From a bacterium (GTDB lineage Bacteria; Spirochaetota; Leptospiria; Leptospirales; Leptonemataceae), in the NCBI GenBank assembly GCA_024742665.1, contig JANSYA010000010.1:124001-188000 (forward strand): a stretch of 64,000 nucleotides of DNA, given 5' to 3'. The position numbers were made by a program, and so were the translations under genes. A model generated the notes under the pieces. It had not been told where the DNA came from, ran no database searches, and worked only from the letters and a program-made list of their open reading frames with translations. Below, in pieces: positions 41,337 through 51,158 of the stretch; the stretch's first letter is position 1; each line of letters begins with the position of its first letter.

Positions 41337-43781
41337 TTATTCCGGATACAGCGTATAGGCCGTCTTATAGTGCATAAAATTTTGAAAGGTTACCCGGCAA
41401 TAGTTTCTGGGTTCTTCCCGCGGAAGATTCTCCAGGAAAAAATAGAAGTCGTCTTTATAATAGCGGCGCTTCCATTTTCGCAGGTTGCCCGGGCCGCCGT
41501 TATAGGCGATCGACGCCCAGCGAAAATCGCCCTGGCTGCGCACCAGATCCGCGAAGAACTTCGCGCCCATGTTGATATTCGTGTCGGGATCCATCAGATC
41601 CGGATTGCGAATCTTCATTTTTCCCGCCAGCCATGCGCCTGTGCGGGGCATAATCTGCATCAGTCCGCGAGCGCCGGAGCGGCTGATGGCCTGCTCGCGA
41701 AACATGCTTTCCTGACGCATTAAGGCGTAGACCATGCCGGAGTCGATGTTGTACTTCCGGGCGTATTTACTTACCCGGCCATAGTACGGACGGGGATAGA
41801 GGGCCTTGAGCAGACCCGCGGGCATCGAAAAGGGATCTTCCGGCACACCGGCGTCGCGCACGAACTGTCGCGTAAAATACACCGACATGTGCAGCCAGCC
41901 CGCTTCGTGTCCGAGATAGGCTTCCCGGGCCAGCTGCTCGCGTTTCGATACCCGACCATCGTAGCGATGATCGAAGAAGCTGGCGCCTAAAGTGCGTTCG
42001 CCCAGGCGGTACAGCTGCTGTAGATCTTTCGGCGAGCGATAGAGGCCCGAGCTGAAATCCTTCCAGAGCTTCAGGGCGTCCGGATCCATATAGCGCGTGA
42101 GATCGCGGTGCTTGAGATACTGGACGGCGGCGTCGTTGCCGCCGTGACGCGCGACCCAGCGTAAATAGTCCTGGCGTCCGCCGATGCGGTTCCAGTCCCG
42201 CGCGAAGTCGGCCCGGTCTTTTTTTGCGCCCGGTTTGATAAAGTCTTCCCAGAAGGCGCCGGCGTAAAACGATCCGGGGGCCATGGCGTAGAAATCTCTT
42301 TTGAGTTCGTTTTGACCGCGCTCGTTTTTCTTTTCCAGATAGTATCGCTTCAGCCAGTATACGAAGCGCCCGTTGCCGGTCCGCGGAGGCAGCTGCTTGC
42401 GCGCCGTTTCCCAGTAGCGTTCCGGCGCCCAGCGAATCTTAGCGGCGCTTTCTCCGATTAACGTGTTAATCAAACGGTCGGCCATGCTGAAGTGGGCGTG
42501 GAATCGCTTTTGATATCCCAGAATTTCGTTGAAATACGCCTGACGGTCGCCGCGTTTTTCCAGCAGTTCGATGCGATTGCGCCACAAACTTGAATTCTGA
42601 GGCAGCACGTGTTCGAAATCTTTCAGGAGTTTCAGAGCGACGCCTTCCTGTTTCTTGCGGCGCAGGCGCACGGTCCAGTCGAGCAGCACGGCCGGCGTAT
42701 GCGAAAGATAGGTATAGGCCGCGCGCGAAAGGCCGCCGAGAGCCGACGCCTGACCCGACTGAATCAAAAAGACGCCGTCTCCGTGGACGCGGTCGGCGGT
42801 CGTCGTACGAATTAAAATCGAAGCGGGTAAATGTTTGCGCAGGGCCGCGAGTTCGCCGGCGGGCATATAGCCGGCGAAGACCGAAAGGTCCCGGGCGATG
42901 GCGCGCTGTTCGGCGCTGCCGCCGAAGAAGGCCGCGCGAAAGTGTCCCGAATAATTACGGCGCGTATCCTGGGCGATGGCGCGTTCGAGCCAGACGACTC
43001 GCGTGCCGCGCATGGCTTTGATATAATAGCCGAGCGCCAGATCTTTTTTGCCGGACTTATAAAATCCACGCGCCCGCCACAGATTCGCCGACGGTCCGTC
43101 GAGAGCGCCGTACGTCGTGCGCCCTGCGAGCTCTAAAGCGTCGCTCACGCGGCCGCTCTGTACATAGAGCTGCATCCGATCGCTGAACAGATTTTCGCTC
43201 AGGGGATCCGCGACGCTCAAATCGGCCCGTTCGAGCAGCGCTGTTTTGAGTCCGCTCAGGCCCAGCTTCTGGGCGTACTGCGAAGCGCGCCAGAGGGCCA
43301 GTCGTTGGATCAGGGTGCCCTTTGAATCCACGGGCACGGGCTGGAGACAGGCGGCCAGACCCGAGCCGGAAGTGGCCGTGCAGGAAATTCCAATCGCCCG
43401 CCACAGAGACTGAAAGCCCTGGGCCTGCAAGCGGCTAAGCTTGCCGCGCTGTAGAGACTCGCGTTTCATGAGGGACTTGCCCAGGGCGTAGTGTTCGATC
43501 GGCAGGCGCGGCTGCACGCGCTTAAAATAGCGGGCCACGTCGGCGTACCGTTCCGCCCGGAGCAGGGAATAGACGTCGCGCCCGTCGGCGATTTCCGCCC
43601 GAATCGGCGGAGTCGACCCCGGCAAATTCGGCCAGAGGGTCGCGGCGATCAGCAGGGCGCCGGCCGCCAGACGGGCCGGCCGCGGAATGCGAAATCGACG
43701 GGCGGCCGGACGGTCGAATACGGAAGATGCCGTGCGGGCGGCGGGGAAAAGAGGCTTGCAGTGCGGGGAAAAATAAGACAT
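41337..43781 (-). CDS. slt: Soluble lytic murein transglycosylase (Slt-like)
   Basis: 814 residues. After an N-terminal Arg-rich leader with a hydrophobic stretch (AAGALLIAATLWPNLPG) there is a long helical (superhelical) region, and the catalytic domain is at the C-terminus: MRQESMFREQAISRSG with the catalytic Glu, GLMQIMPRTGAW, NINMGAKFFADLVRSQGD and AYNGGPGNLRKWKRRY. It cleaves peptidoglycan to 1,6-anhydro-muropeptides in the periplasm. The start at 43781 lies in a motif CGTATTATGTC that recurs at 4576 and 20348 and may be a promoter element, so a downstream start is possible. Confidence 0.9.
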   Translation of the reverse strand: MSYFSPHCKPLFPAARTASSVFDRPAARRFRIPRPARLAAGALLIAATLWPNLPGSTPPIRAEIADGRDVYSLLRAERYADVARYFKRVQPRLPIEHYALGKSLMKRESLQRGKLSRLQAQGFQSLWRAIGISCTATSGSGLAACLQPVPVDSKGTLIQRLALWRASQYAQKLGLSGLKTALLERADLSVADPLSENLFSDRMQLYVQSGRVSDALELAGRTTYGALDGPSANLWRARGFYKSGKKDLALGYYIKAMRGTRVVWLERAIAQDTRRNYSGHFRAAFFGGSAEQRAIARDLSVFAGYMPAGELAALRKHLPASILIRTTTADRVHGDGVFLIQSGQASALGGLSRAAYTYLSHTPAVLLDWTVRLRRKKQEGVALKLLKDFEHVLPQNSSLWRNRIELLEKRGDRQAYFNEILGYQKRFHAHFSMADRLINTLIGESAAKIRWAPERYWETARKQLPPRTGNGRFVYWLKRYYLEKKNERGQNELKRDFYAMAPGSFYAGAFWEDFIKPGAKKDRADFARDWNRIGGRQDYLRWVARHGGNDAAVQYLKHRDLTRYMDPDALKLWKDFSSGLYRSPKDLQQLYRLGERTLGASFFDHRYDGRVSKREQLAREAYLGHEAGWLHMSVYFTRQFVRDAGVPEDPFSMPAGLLKALYPRPYYGRVSKYARKYNIDSGMVYALMRQESMFREQAISRSGARGLMQIMPRTGAWLAGKMKIRNPDLMDPDTNINMGAKFFADLVRSQGDFRWASIAYNGGPGNLRKWKRRYYKDDFYFFLENLPREEPRNYCRVTFQNFMHYKTAYTLYPE

Positions 43782-43848
43782 AATACGATACTATCTATAA
43801 GAAAGTCGCGGCAGAGCGGGAAATTTGTAAATTACATTCTGCCAGTCA

Positions 43849-43866
43849 TTCGATAATAATATCGAA
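43849..43866. promoter_or_regulatory. Inverted repeat in the slt / TPR-protein divergent region
   Basis: TTCGATA-ATAA-TATCGAA, perfect 7-bp arms, ending 5 bp before the ATG at 43872. Candidate operator for either divergent gene. Confidence 0.4.
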
Positions 43867-43871
43867 CGCTC

Positions 43872-45710
43872 ATGATTGCAGGAATTCCGAAAAAACCGTC
43901 CATCTCTGAAAATCATCCCGATTGGTATCGCGCCGGGTCCGAACCCGAAAATCCACCGGGCCAGGCCCCTCGACCGAATCGAGTGCTCCATCTGGCGCCG
44001 GAGCAGGGTCGCTACGAGCAGACCTACCAGCACTACCGCACTCTATTTCTGGAGCAGCTGGGTGGACTGACTCACCGCGAGCTGCGGATGACGCACATCT
44101 TCCGTCCGGGCGTCGACGGGCGTCCGGTCCAGGACAGCTCCGGCTTCGTATTCTGGCGGGGACGCTTTGTTTTGCATACGGTCGCCGAGCGCCGGGCGCA
44201 TGAACTGCTGCCGGAACTCTACCGCAGCTTTTTGCGCCGTCCTCTGGAACTGCTGTCTTCGCCGACCTACTGGACGGCCGCTGACGAGCACGTGATCGCC
44301 GCTTTGCTGCACTATGCCTGCTGGTCCGGCAGACCGGTCTGGATCTACAGCATTGCGGCTTTGCTGTACGACGCGGGCGGTCACGACCGCGAAGAATTCG
44401 GCGGCGTCTTCGAGCTGGCGGCGCTGCAGGCGGCGGCCGAATCTGTGAGCGGGCCGGGCGCGCCCAATCCGCGCTGTGATTTTTATTTGCGGCTGGTCGC
44501 GCGGCCGAGTCCGTACTTTGCGTACTGCCTGGAGCTACTGCGGGGGCGCACGGTCGATGCGAACGCCGCCGATCCAGACGAAGAAAATCCAGGGGCTCCG
44601 ACCGAAGAGAGCGTTTCGGTGAAGCGTTTGCTGTGGGCGGAGGCCGCCGCGACGGGCGATGCCGCCACCGAACAGTACCTGCTGCGGCGCATGACGAAGA
44701 ATCCGCCGGTCGACGAAGACGATCTGCTCGATCTGTTTCGATCCCTGGCGATGCGCGGCAAGCTCTACCGGGCGACTCGCCTGCTATTGCGCCACAACCG
44801 GATGTTCGGCGAAAAGGTGTACGCTTCGCGGGTGGTCCTGCGGCTTTATTTAAATAACGGGAAGTATCTGCACTATCTGCGGCGGCTGCGGGCGTTGGAA
44901 GAATGGCCTGGTCGACGCAGCTATTTTGAAGCTCTGTACTGCATACACCGCCTGGGATTGGAACAGCGCGAAGAAGAACTGATGACCGGCATGACCGCCG
45001 GCAAACGTGAACTGAAGCTGCCGCCCGATGAGGCCCGCTATCGTATGCGCAACGCGCTGGACGTGGCCCGCAGCGGTCATCCCGCCGTGCTCGGGGCCAG
45101 CCGCGAAGACTGGGGCGACCTGGTCGAAAACCATTATTTACTCAGCTCCGCCGGCAAAAGTCGCGGCCGGCTGGACGGCCCTCTGATTCGCGAGCGCTAT
45201 AGGCTCTTTCAGGAGTGCGTGCAGAATCTGCTCGAAGCGCGGGACGAGGAGCCGCGCAACCTGGAGCGCGCCGGCTTTTATTTTCGCACGCTGATGTGGA
45301 CCTTCGAACAGTACCGGGATCGTCCGGAGCTCGACCAGCTCTGGCCGATTGTGCGCGGACTCGCGGGGGAAAATCTCGCGGTGCGGCTCTTTTTCGGCGT
45401 CCTGCATTTTGAACGGGACGAGACGGAACTGGCGCGGCGCTATCTGGAAGGGCTCGGTGGATCGCATCCGGCGCTGCTCCACGCCCGGGGTGAGCTGGCC
45501 ATGCTGGCCGGAGATTTCACCGAGGCGGAGCGGATCTACCGTCTGCTTCTGAGCGCCTACCCCGATTCGGCGACGCTGCTGTACAACCTGGCCCTGATTC
45601 TGGAGCGTGCGAGCCGGCTGGACGAAGCCCTGCAGCTGTTTCGTCAGGTGCTCGAATTGGAGCCGCGCAACCAAGAAGCGTACGACAAGATTCAGTTATT
45701 AACGGGATGA
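43872..45710 (+). CDS. Large TPR-containing hypothetical protein
   Basis: 612 residues. The first ~240 residues are not recognised (RNHPDWYRAG-like start, then HRELRMTHIFRPGVDGRPVQ). The middle is helical. The last ~130 residues are TPR-like: LARRYLEGLGGSHPALLHAR, MLAGDFTEAERIYRLLLSAY, LYNLALILERASRLDEALQL and FRQVLELEPRNQEAYDKIQL. No signal peptide; probably cytoplasmic. It is followed at 102 bp by another conserved hypothetical and bactofilin, so it may belong with cell-shape functions. Function unknown. Confidence 0.75.
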   Translation: MIAGIPKKPSISENHPDWYRAGSEPENPPGQAPRPNRVLHLAPEQGRYEQTYQHYRTLFLEQLGGLTHRELRMTHIFRPGVDGRPVQDSSGFVFWRGRFVLHTVAERRAHELLPELYRSFLRRPLELLSSPTYWTAADEHVIAALLHYACWSGRPVWIYSIAALLYDAGGHDREEFGGVFELAALQAAAESVSGPGAPNPRCDFYLRLVARPSPYFAYCLELLRGRTVDANAADPDEENPGAPTEESVSVKRLLWAEAAATGDAATEQYLLRRMTKNPPVDEDDLLDLFRSLAMRGKLYRATRLLLRHNRMFGEKVYASRVVLRLYLNNGKYLHYLRRLRALEEWPGRRSYFEALYCIHRLGLEQREEELMTGMTAGKRELKLPPDEARYRMRNALDVARSGHPAVLGASREDWGDLVENHYLLSSAGKSRGRLDGPLIRERYRLFQECVQNLLEARDEEPRNLERAGFYFRTLMWTFEQYRDRPELDQLWPIVRGLAGENLAVRLFFGVLHFERDETELARRYLEGLGGSHPALLHARGELAMLAGDFTEAERIYRLLLSAYPDSATLLYNLALILERASRLDEALQLFRQVLELEPRNQEAYDKIQLLTG

Positions 45711-45812
45711 TGGCAGGCAGGTTGAAGCGGAGCGATCGGTCCGCGGCGGGCCCGGTCGCGTCCGGAGACAAAAAACACTTGCAGGGGCGCCTGTAGAAAG
45801 TGAGGTACGAGT

Positions 45813-46691
45813 GTGGCGCATAAAGTTTCGGACCAGCATCGTGCGGAGGTAGAGAAGATTCTCAAATACCTCAAAAACATGGAAGGCATCGTGCGGACGT
45901 CTCCGAATCCGGAGCAAAAAGCCCGGGTCCAAAAAGAGCTTTCGAAGCAGCGTACGCGTCTGGCCGCGATCGTTCCCGGTCTTGACGCCACCCGCATGAA
46001 TCACACCCAGATTGTCGCGGCGCTCGAAATGAGCGGCGGCGAAGCGGCCGGCGCCGCCGGGGCTTCCGCTGCCGGTGGCGGGAGCACAGCGCGGGCCGCA
46101 GCTACGTCTTCAGGTGCCGGGACAAGCGGCGGCTACAAGGTGCTCGACAAATTTCCGATCGAGAAGGCCAGCCCGAACAGCACCGATCCCGACGTGAATT
46201 TTCTGGCGGGAGTCTTTACCGCGATTCAGAAAGAGTACTGGCCGGCCATCTCCGAGCAGCACTGTCAGATGGATTTCTCTCGCGGCGCGGAGCGCGGGGC
46301 CATGCGGACCCAGCTCGACAACGTTCTGCGGAATATGAAAGTGCTGCTGGAAACGATTGAAGAGTATTCGAGCGCCGAACAGCAGGATTTCCGTGAGCAA
46401 CTGCTGAAGATGAAAAATCGCCAGACGCGGGCTTTCATTTTCGACGCGAACGACATGCTGCGAAAAATACGTGATTTCATGGAGCCGCTGCTGGAAGACA
46501 TCGAGGTTAACGGCGGCATTATTACGAATAAGACCGAAACCCTCCGGTTCAACGCGCGCTATGAAGACGCGACGGTGCTCGAAGGCGCGGCGGTCGCCGA
46601 CGGCGTGCAGGAATTCGCCCGTTTCGTGCAGGAAGCGATTGAACATCTGAATCTGCCGCAGCTCAAAAAGAAAGAGCCCCACGAGCGCTGA
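45813..46691 (+). CDS. Conserved hypothetical with Ala/Gly linker
   Basis: 292 residues from a GTG start (45813). The N-terminal ~75 residues form a helical domain (QHRAEVEKILKYLKNMEGIV, KELSKQRTRLAAIVPGLDA). An Ala/Gly/Ser linker follows (~75-105). The C-terminal ~190 residues are helical with a conserved-looking core (DPDVNFLAGVFTAIQKEYWP, FDANDMLRKIRDFMEPLLED). No transmembrane segment. Upstream of bactofilin by 179 bp, in the same direction. A structural role near bactofilin is only positional inference. Confidence 0.7.
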   Translation: MAHKVSDQHRAEVEKILKYLKNMEGIVRTSPNPEQKARVQKELSKQRTRLAAIVPGLDATRMNHTQIVAALEMSGGEAAGAAGASAAGGGSTARAAATSSGAGTSGGYKVLDKFPIEKASPNSTDPDVNFLAGVFTAIQKEYWPAISEQHCQMDFSRGAERGAMRTQLDNVLRNMKVLLETIEEYSSAEQQDFREQLLKMKNRQTRAFIFDANDMLRKIRDFMEPLLEDIEVNGGIITNKTETLRFNARYEDATVLEGAAVADGVQEFARFVQEAIEHLNLPQLKKKEPHER

Positions 46692-46763
46692 GGATTCGGA
46701 GCAGGATCCGGGTCGATTCATTCAGGCAGGGATTCCCGCGCTGCTCGAAAGACGGGAGGCGGA

Positions 46764-46791
46764 CGGGAGCCGTGCCCGGGCGCGGCTCCCG
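46764..46791. other. Hairpin before bactofilin
   Basis: CGGGAGCCG (46764-46772) and CGGCTCCCG (46783-46791) form a strong GC-rich hairpin; the following sequence is A-rich, not T-rich, so termination is not shown. Confidence 0.4.
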
Positions 46792-46870
46792 GAAAAGCCA
46801 GGGAAAAAACAGTTTCAGATTGAGGCCCGGCCAGAAATTCTGCCGGGAGACGGTATAAGGCACACGAACT

Positions 46871-47308
46871 ATGGCACTGGTAAAAGCAGCATCCGAAGTC
46901 ACGAACTCAACGATTGGGGAAAATTCCTATTTCAGCGGCCGATTTTTCATAAATGGATCGCTCAAAATCGACGGGAAGTTCGAAGGCAAGTCGCTCCAGG
47001 CAGATCAGCTGTACATCGGCGTCACCGGGCGGGTGCGCACGAACGTTGTGGCCAGCTCCGTCATCGTTGAAGGCATTATCATGGGCAATATTACCGCCCG
47101 CAACCGGGTCATGCTGCTGCCCACCGCCCGCATTCTGGGCGATATCAGCACTCCCGAACTGATCATCCAGAACGGCGTGATCTTAGAAGGTCGCTGTATG
47201 ATCAGCCACGACCTCAAACATTCCGCTCGCCAGTACATTGAAGGCGAGTACTCACGCGATAATCTGTCGCTTGAAAAGCTCTTTGGCGGCCGCCAGAAAG
47301 CTTCCTGA
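46871..47308 (+). CDS. Bactofilin (polymer-forming cytoskeletal protein)
   Basis: 145 residues. The central right-handed beta-helix repeat is clear: NSTIGENSYFSGRFFINGSL, KIDGKFEGKSLQADQLYIG, VVASSVIVEGIIMGNITARN, ARILGDISTPELIIQNGVIL. Bactofilins polymerise without nucleotide and organise cell-wall enzymes or shape; in spirochaetes they affect helical form. The tail is short and charged. pdxA begins 16 bp after its stop. Confidence 0.92.
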   Translation: MALVKAASEVTNSTIGENSYFSGRFFINGSLKIDGKFEGKSLQADQLYIGVTGRVRTNVVASSVIVEGIIMGNITARNRVMLLPTARILGDISTPELIIQNGVILEGRCMISHDLKHSARQYIEGEYSRDNLSLEKLFGGRQKAS

Positions 47309-47324
47309 TTCCGATTCACCGACC

Positions 47325-48443
47325 ATGGCTACCGGCCGGGGGCCTATTGTTTTAACGGGCGGAGACCCGGCGGGCGTCGCTCCGGAGCTCGTACTGGATC
47401 TGATTCCCGACCTGGACCAGGCCGCGTCAGGCCCGAACCCGCACTCCGTTCTGTACTTCGCCACCGCCGGCGACCTTCACATCGAACAATTTCTTGCGGC
47501 ATCCGCAGAGCGCGGTCTACCGGCGCGCGTGCTCGGTATGCAGGATGCGAATGTCGCCGGCATCGTTTCGGCTGCGGGCGTATCGATCGTTGACGTGCGC
47601 GAACTGTGCTCCGAAGTCCCAGGCGACTATGAGCCGCGCGCTGGCGAGCCGGATGCCGCCGGGGGCAGCCTGGCCTTCGCGGCTCTGAAAGCCGCCTGCG
47701 ATCTGGCCACTGCCCGGATCGGACCAAACGAAAATTCTCCGGGCGCCGCTGATCGAAACAATCGTCCGGACGCGGGTCTCGGGGCGCCGCCGGCCGGAAT
47801 CGTTACCGCGCCGCTTTCGAAGGAGTGGGTCGCCCGGGGCGGACAGGCGGACTTTCGCGGCCATACGGAATATCTGGCCGCCCGCTTCGAGCGCGACGTG
47901 ATCATGCTCATGCACGGGGAGCGATTCTCGGTGATTCCTCTGACGGTGCACATTGCGCTATCGGAAGTGCCGCAGGCTCTCAAGCGACGCATGGCGGACC
48001 CGGCGCTGCCGCGCTTATTGGAGCAGGTGCTGGCCGGTCCCGCCTACAATCAGGGGCGCGTCGCGCTGTGCGGACTGAATCCTCACTGCGGCGACGGGGG
48101 ACTCTTCGGCCGGGAAGACCAGGAGTTTATAGCCGACTGGTGCGAAGCGATGCGCGAACGCGGGATTCCGCTGGACGGGCCGCTGCCGGCGGATACTCTG
48201 TTTACCGAAGGCGTTCGGGATCGCTACCGATTGATATTGAGCTGCTATCACGACCAGGGTTTGATTCCCTTTAAGGCCCTCGAAGGCCATGCGGGCGTGA
48301 ATGCAACGATCGGTCTGCCGCTGGTGCGCACCAGTCCGGATCATGGCACTGCTTTCGACATTGCCGGCCGCGGCGTGGCGCAGGCGGAGAGTTTGCGCGC
48401 CGCGTTCCGGGTGATCGCTCGCGGCGAATTGAGCGGATTTTAA
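47325..48443 (+). CDS. pdxA: 4-hydroxythreonine-4-phosphate dehydrogenase
   Basis: 372 residues from ATG 47325; the frame is open from 47238 but overlaps bactofilin. PdxA marks: TGGDPAGVAPELVLDL, APLSKEWVARGGQADFRGHT (first His metal ligand), CGLNPHCGDGGLFGREDQEF, DGPLPADTLF, SCYHDQGLIPFKALEG and TSPDHGTAFDIAGRGVA. It oxidises 4-phosphohydroxy-L-threonine on the way to pyridoxal phosphate. Residues ~120-160 carry an insert of low conservation. Confidence 0.93.
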   Translation: MATGRGPIVLTGGDPAGVAPELVLDLIPDLDQAASGPNPHSVLYFATAGDLHIEQFLAASAERGLPARVLGMQDANVAGIVSAAGVSIVDVRELCSEVPGDYEPRAGEPDAAGGSLAFAALKAACDLATARIGPNENSPGAADRNNRPDAGLGAPPAGIVTAPLSKEWVARGGQADFRGHTEYLAARFERDVIMLMHGERFSVIPLTVHIALSEVPQALKRRMADPALPRLLEQVLAGPAYNQGRVALCGLNPHCGDGGLFGREDQEFIADWCEAMRERGIPLDGPLPADTLFTEGVRDRYRLILSCYHDQGLIPFKALEGHAGVNATIGLPLVRTSPDHGTAFDIAGRGVAQAESLRAAFRVIARGELSGF

Positions 48444-48504
48444 ACGGCCCGGCGCGGATCTGACATCGGCGCGACGACGTCCTGGATGGAGCACTGAATC
48501 ATAA

Positions 48505-49008
48505 ATGGAAATGACGCACTGGATTGCACCGCTCTTCATCGTCTGGACCCTGGCGCTGCTGACGGTGCTCTTGCGCCGGAGCATCGCGTTGGTCTGGCGA
48601 ATCAGCGCGCTACTGGTTTTAATTTTTTACGGAGCCTGGTATGCGCCGGAGCTATTCGGGCCCGGACTCATGAGCTGGATCGATCAGCCGCTGCAGCAGG
48701 GCGCGTTGTTTCTCGTCGCGCTAATTCAGATTACGCCGCTGGTACTGTTGTTCGCCTGGCCCTGGATTCTATTCCAGGCGAGTCGTGAGCGCACGGCGGA
48801 GGCCGCCGGCAAACATCTCGCGACGCTGACCGTTCTGACGCTCTTTTACTGGATCTTCTGGCTGGGGGCGTACGCGCGGGGAGTCGATCTCAGTCCCGGC
48901 GGTCTGGAAAGCGAAATGCGTGCGCTGCTGGAACTGCCCGCCGCTGTTAAGAGCGAACTGGAAACTCTGGACTTGCCGGATTTACCTCAGCCGCCGGCCG
49001 CGGAGTGA
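48505..49008 (+). CDS. Small integral membrane protein
   Basis: 167 residues. Four hydrophobic segments: APLFIVWTLALLTVLL, ISALLVLIFYGAWYA, GALFLVALIQITPLVLLFAW and ATLTVLTLFYWIFWLGAY. The C-terminus is acidic and Pro-rich. It follows pdxA by 61 bp. Its 3' end overlaps the convergent transferase gene by 22 bp. Family not recognised. Confidence 0.7.
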   Translation: MEMTHWIAPLFIVWTLALLTVLLRRSIALVWRISALLVLIFYGAWYAPELFGPGLMSWIDQPLQQGALFLVALIQITPLVLLFAWPWILFQASRERTAEAAGKHLATLTVLTLFYWIFWLGAYARGVDLSPGGLESEMRALLELPAAVKSELETLDLPDLPQPPAAE

Positions 49009-50159
49009 GCGTTCGCGATTCGCGTGCCAACCCTGGCGTGTACAAAAGCGTAGCCGATCGCAAGCACCAGGGCGGCAGCCAGCACGTAGACGTTCGGCAG
49101 TCCGGCCAGCTTTAGCGCGGCGGGCCCCAGCATCAGCACGTTAAATCCCAGGTACACGCTCACCACGCGGGCGGCGCTCCAGCCGTTTTGAAATAAGATC
49201 TGATAGAGGTGTTCGCGGTGCGCCCGCAGCGGATTCTGTCCGCGACGCAGACGCCGCAGCAGTGTCAGGCCTGGATCCAGGAGAAAGGGCATCCACAGCA
49301 GCGTCATCAGCAGTAGGTCTGCCAGCTGGGGCGAGCTTTCGAAGAGGGTCAGGCGCAGCGCAATGCCTGTGGGCAGCGGTTCGGCGCTCCAGGGAAAGAT
49401 GATCGCCAGAAATCCCAGCAGGAATCCCAGGAAGTGGGAACCGATGTCGCCCATAAAGATGCGGGCCGGCGGTAGATTCCAGACCAGGAATCCCAAAAGA
49501 CCCGCCGCCAGGGAAAATAAGAGCACCGCGAGGGTTTGATAGACGAAACCGGACTGCAGTCCCGGTCCGGCGGCCGTCGCCGTCAATTCGCCGCCTGCGC
49601 CGCCGGCCACCAGTCCCGAAAGGTCCAGCCATAAGGCGGAGCCGAAAATCAACGCAATAAACCAGGCCTGGATGGTCGCCAGTCCATCCATCCCGTCCAT
49701 GAAGTTAAAGAAGTTCACACAGGTCAGGATCCAGAAGACCTGCACCAGCACGACGGGCCAGCCTTGCATTTCGACGACGCCGAAGAGGTTCATGCGATCG
49801 GGCGCTCCCACCGCGCAGACCAGCAGCGCAACGGCGAATTCGAAAGTCAGCCGGGTCAGGGCGGGCAGGGCGAAGGCGTCGTCCATCAGTCCCAGACCGG
49901 TGATCAATACGCATCCCAGCAGCAGGGCGTACATCGTGCTGGTGCGCGCGGCCGGATAAAGGATCAAGATCGCGATGAAAAAAATCAGAAAGGTCAGGCT
50001 GAACGAGAGGCCACCGCCCCGGGGTACGACGCGCTGGTGGAGCGAACGCTGGTTCGGCACGTCGGGCAAGAAATTCGGCACCAGAATCAGGTAGCCTGCG
50101 ATCACCAGGCTGATGACGAAAGAGAGGACGACCAGCAGGATTTGAAAGGTGGACGACAT
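48987..50159 (-). CDS. Glycosyl-4 family undecaprenyl-phosphate transferase (WecA/MraY-type)
   Basis: 390 residues with about ten membrane segments. Conserved loops: LMDDAFALPALTRLTFEFAV (the DD region), NFFNFMDGMDGLATIQ, FMGDIGSHFLGFLLGFLA and a His-rich REHLYQILF near the C-terminus. The enzyme transfers a sugar-1-phosphate onto undecaprenyl phosphate for surface polysaccharide or wall synthesis. No MraY-specific signature or murein gene cluster is near, so WecA-like is more likely. Divergent from dapA. Confidence 0.88.
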   Translation of the reverse strand: MSSTFQILLVVLSFVISLVIAGYLILVPNFLPDVPNQRSLHQRVVPRGGGLSFSLTFLIFFIAILILYPAARTSTMYALLLGCVLITGLGLMDDAFALPALTRLTFEFAVALLVCAVGAPDRMNLFGVVEMQGWPVVLVQVFWILTCVNFFNFMDGMDGLATIQAWFIALIFGSALWLDLSGLVAGGAGGELTATAAGPGLQSGFVYQTLAVLLFSLAAGLLGFLVWNLPPARIFMGDIGSHFLGFLLGFLAIIFPWSAEPLPTGIALRLTLFESSPQLADLLLMTLLWMPFLLDPGLTLLRRLRRGQNPLRAHREHLYQILFQNGWSAARVVSVYLGFNVLMLGPAALKLAGLPNVYVLAAALVLAIGYAFVHARVGTRIANAHSAAGG

Positions 50160-50220
50160 GGTGCGCGGTCAAAGTGTAGACAAATTCGGTGCTTTCAAGA
50201 ATTTGTTAGCACAGGCGGAA

Positions 50221-51117
50221 ATGCATATGACCATTGATTTCCACGGAGTTTATACGGCAATCATCACCCCGTTTCAGAACGAAGGGCGCAGTATCGACTA
50301 CGGCGCGTATCGGGAACTGATCGAGCGGCAGGTCGCCGCGGGAGTCGCCGGCGTCGTGCCCTGCGGAACGACCGGCGAGTCGCCGACGCTCACGCATCCT
50401 GAGCACCGCGAACTGATTCGCAAAACCGTCGAACTCGTCGCCGGGCGCACGAAGGTAATCGCCGGCACCGGCTCCAATTCTACCGCCGAAGCCGTGGCCC
50501 TGACCGAAGAGGCCTGCGGTGACGGCGCCGACGCGGTGATGCTGGTCAATCCCTATTACAACAAACCTTCCCAGGAAGGGATGTTTCGTCATTTTAAGTT
50601 AGTTGCGGAAGCATCAAAAGTGCCGGTCGTGCTGTACAATATTAAAGGCCGCACCGCGATCAATCTGGAAGTCGATACGCTTGTGCGTTTGCTGGAAGTC
50701 CCCAATATCGCCGCCGTCAAAGAGGCCAGCGGCGATCCCGGTCAGATGGCGCGGGTGCAGCGGGCCTGTAACGGGCGGGTCGCCATGCTTTCCGGAGACG
50801 ATAATATAACGCCGGCATTAATGGGACTGGGCGGTCGCGGCGTGATTTCGGTCGCGTCGAATATTTATCCGAAGCGCCTGGTGCGCATGGTGAATCACTA
50901 TCTGGCCCAGGAATTTGAAGCCGGCAACAAGGTCTTTTACGAGCTGCTCGATTTCATGAACGCGCTGTTCTGGGATTCCAACCCCGGGCCGGTCAAAGCG
51001 GCGGCGTCGGTTCTGGGTTTCGCTTCGGCAGCGGTTCGTTTGCCTCTGGTTACATTTGAAGGCCCCCAACGCGATCGGCTCAAAGAATTGATGGATCAGT
51101 TGGGCGAAGACCGCTAG
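50221..51117 (+). CDS. dapA: 4-hydroxy-tetrahydrodipicolinate synthase
   Basis: 298 residues from ATG 50221 (MHMTIDFHGV); ATG 50227 is equally possible, and the upstream frame from 50149 is not used. DapA marks: VPCGTTGESPTLTH (T50, T51), YYNKPSQEGM, VVLYN with Tyr139, and Schiff-base Lys167 in NIAAVKEASGD. The loop after the tyrosine reads NIKGRT; many DapA proteins have Pro where Lys142 is. It condenses pyruvate and aspartate semialdehyde, the first step to diaminopimelate and lysine. First of a five-gene block. Confidence 0.94.
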   Translation: MHMTIDFHGVYTAIITPFQNEGRSIDYGAYRELIERQVAAGVAGVVPCGTTGESPTLTHPEHRELIRKTVELVAGRTKVIAGTGSNSTAEAVALTEEACGDGADAVMLVNPYYNKPSQEGMFRHFKLVAEASKVPVVLYNIKGRTAINLEVDTLVRLLEVPNIAAVKEASGDPGQMARVQRACNGRVAMLSGDDNITPALMGLGGRGVISVASNIYPKRLVRMVNHYLAQEFEAGNKVFYELLDFMNALFWDSNPGPVKAAASVLGFASAAVRLPLVTFEGPQRDRLKELMDQLGEDR

Positions 51118-51158
51118 ACTTGCGAACCCGCGCTTCGAGCTTCGCGGCTTCGAATCAT

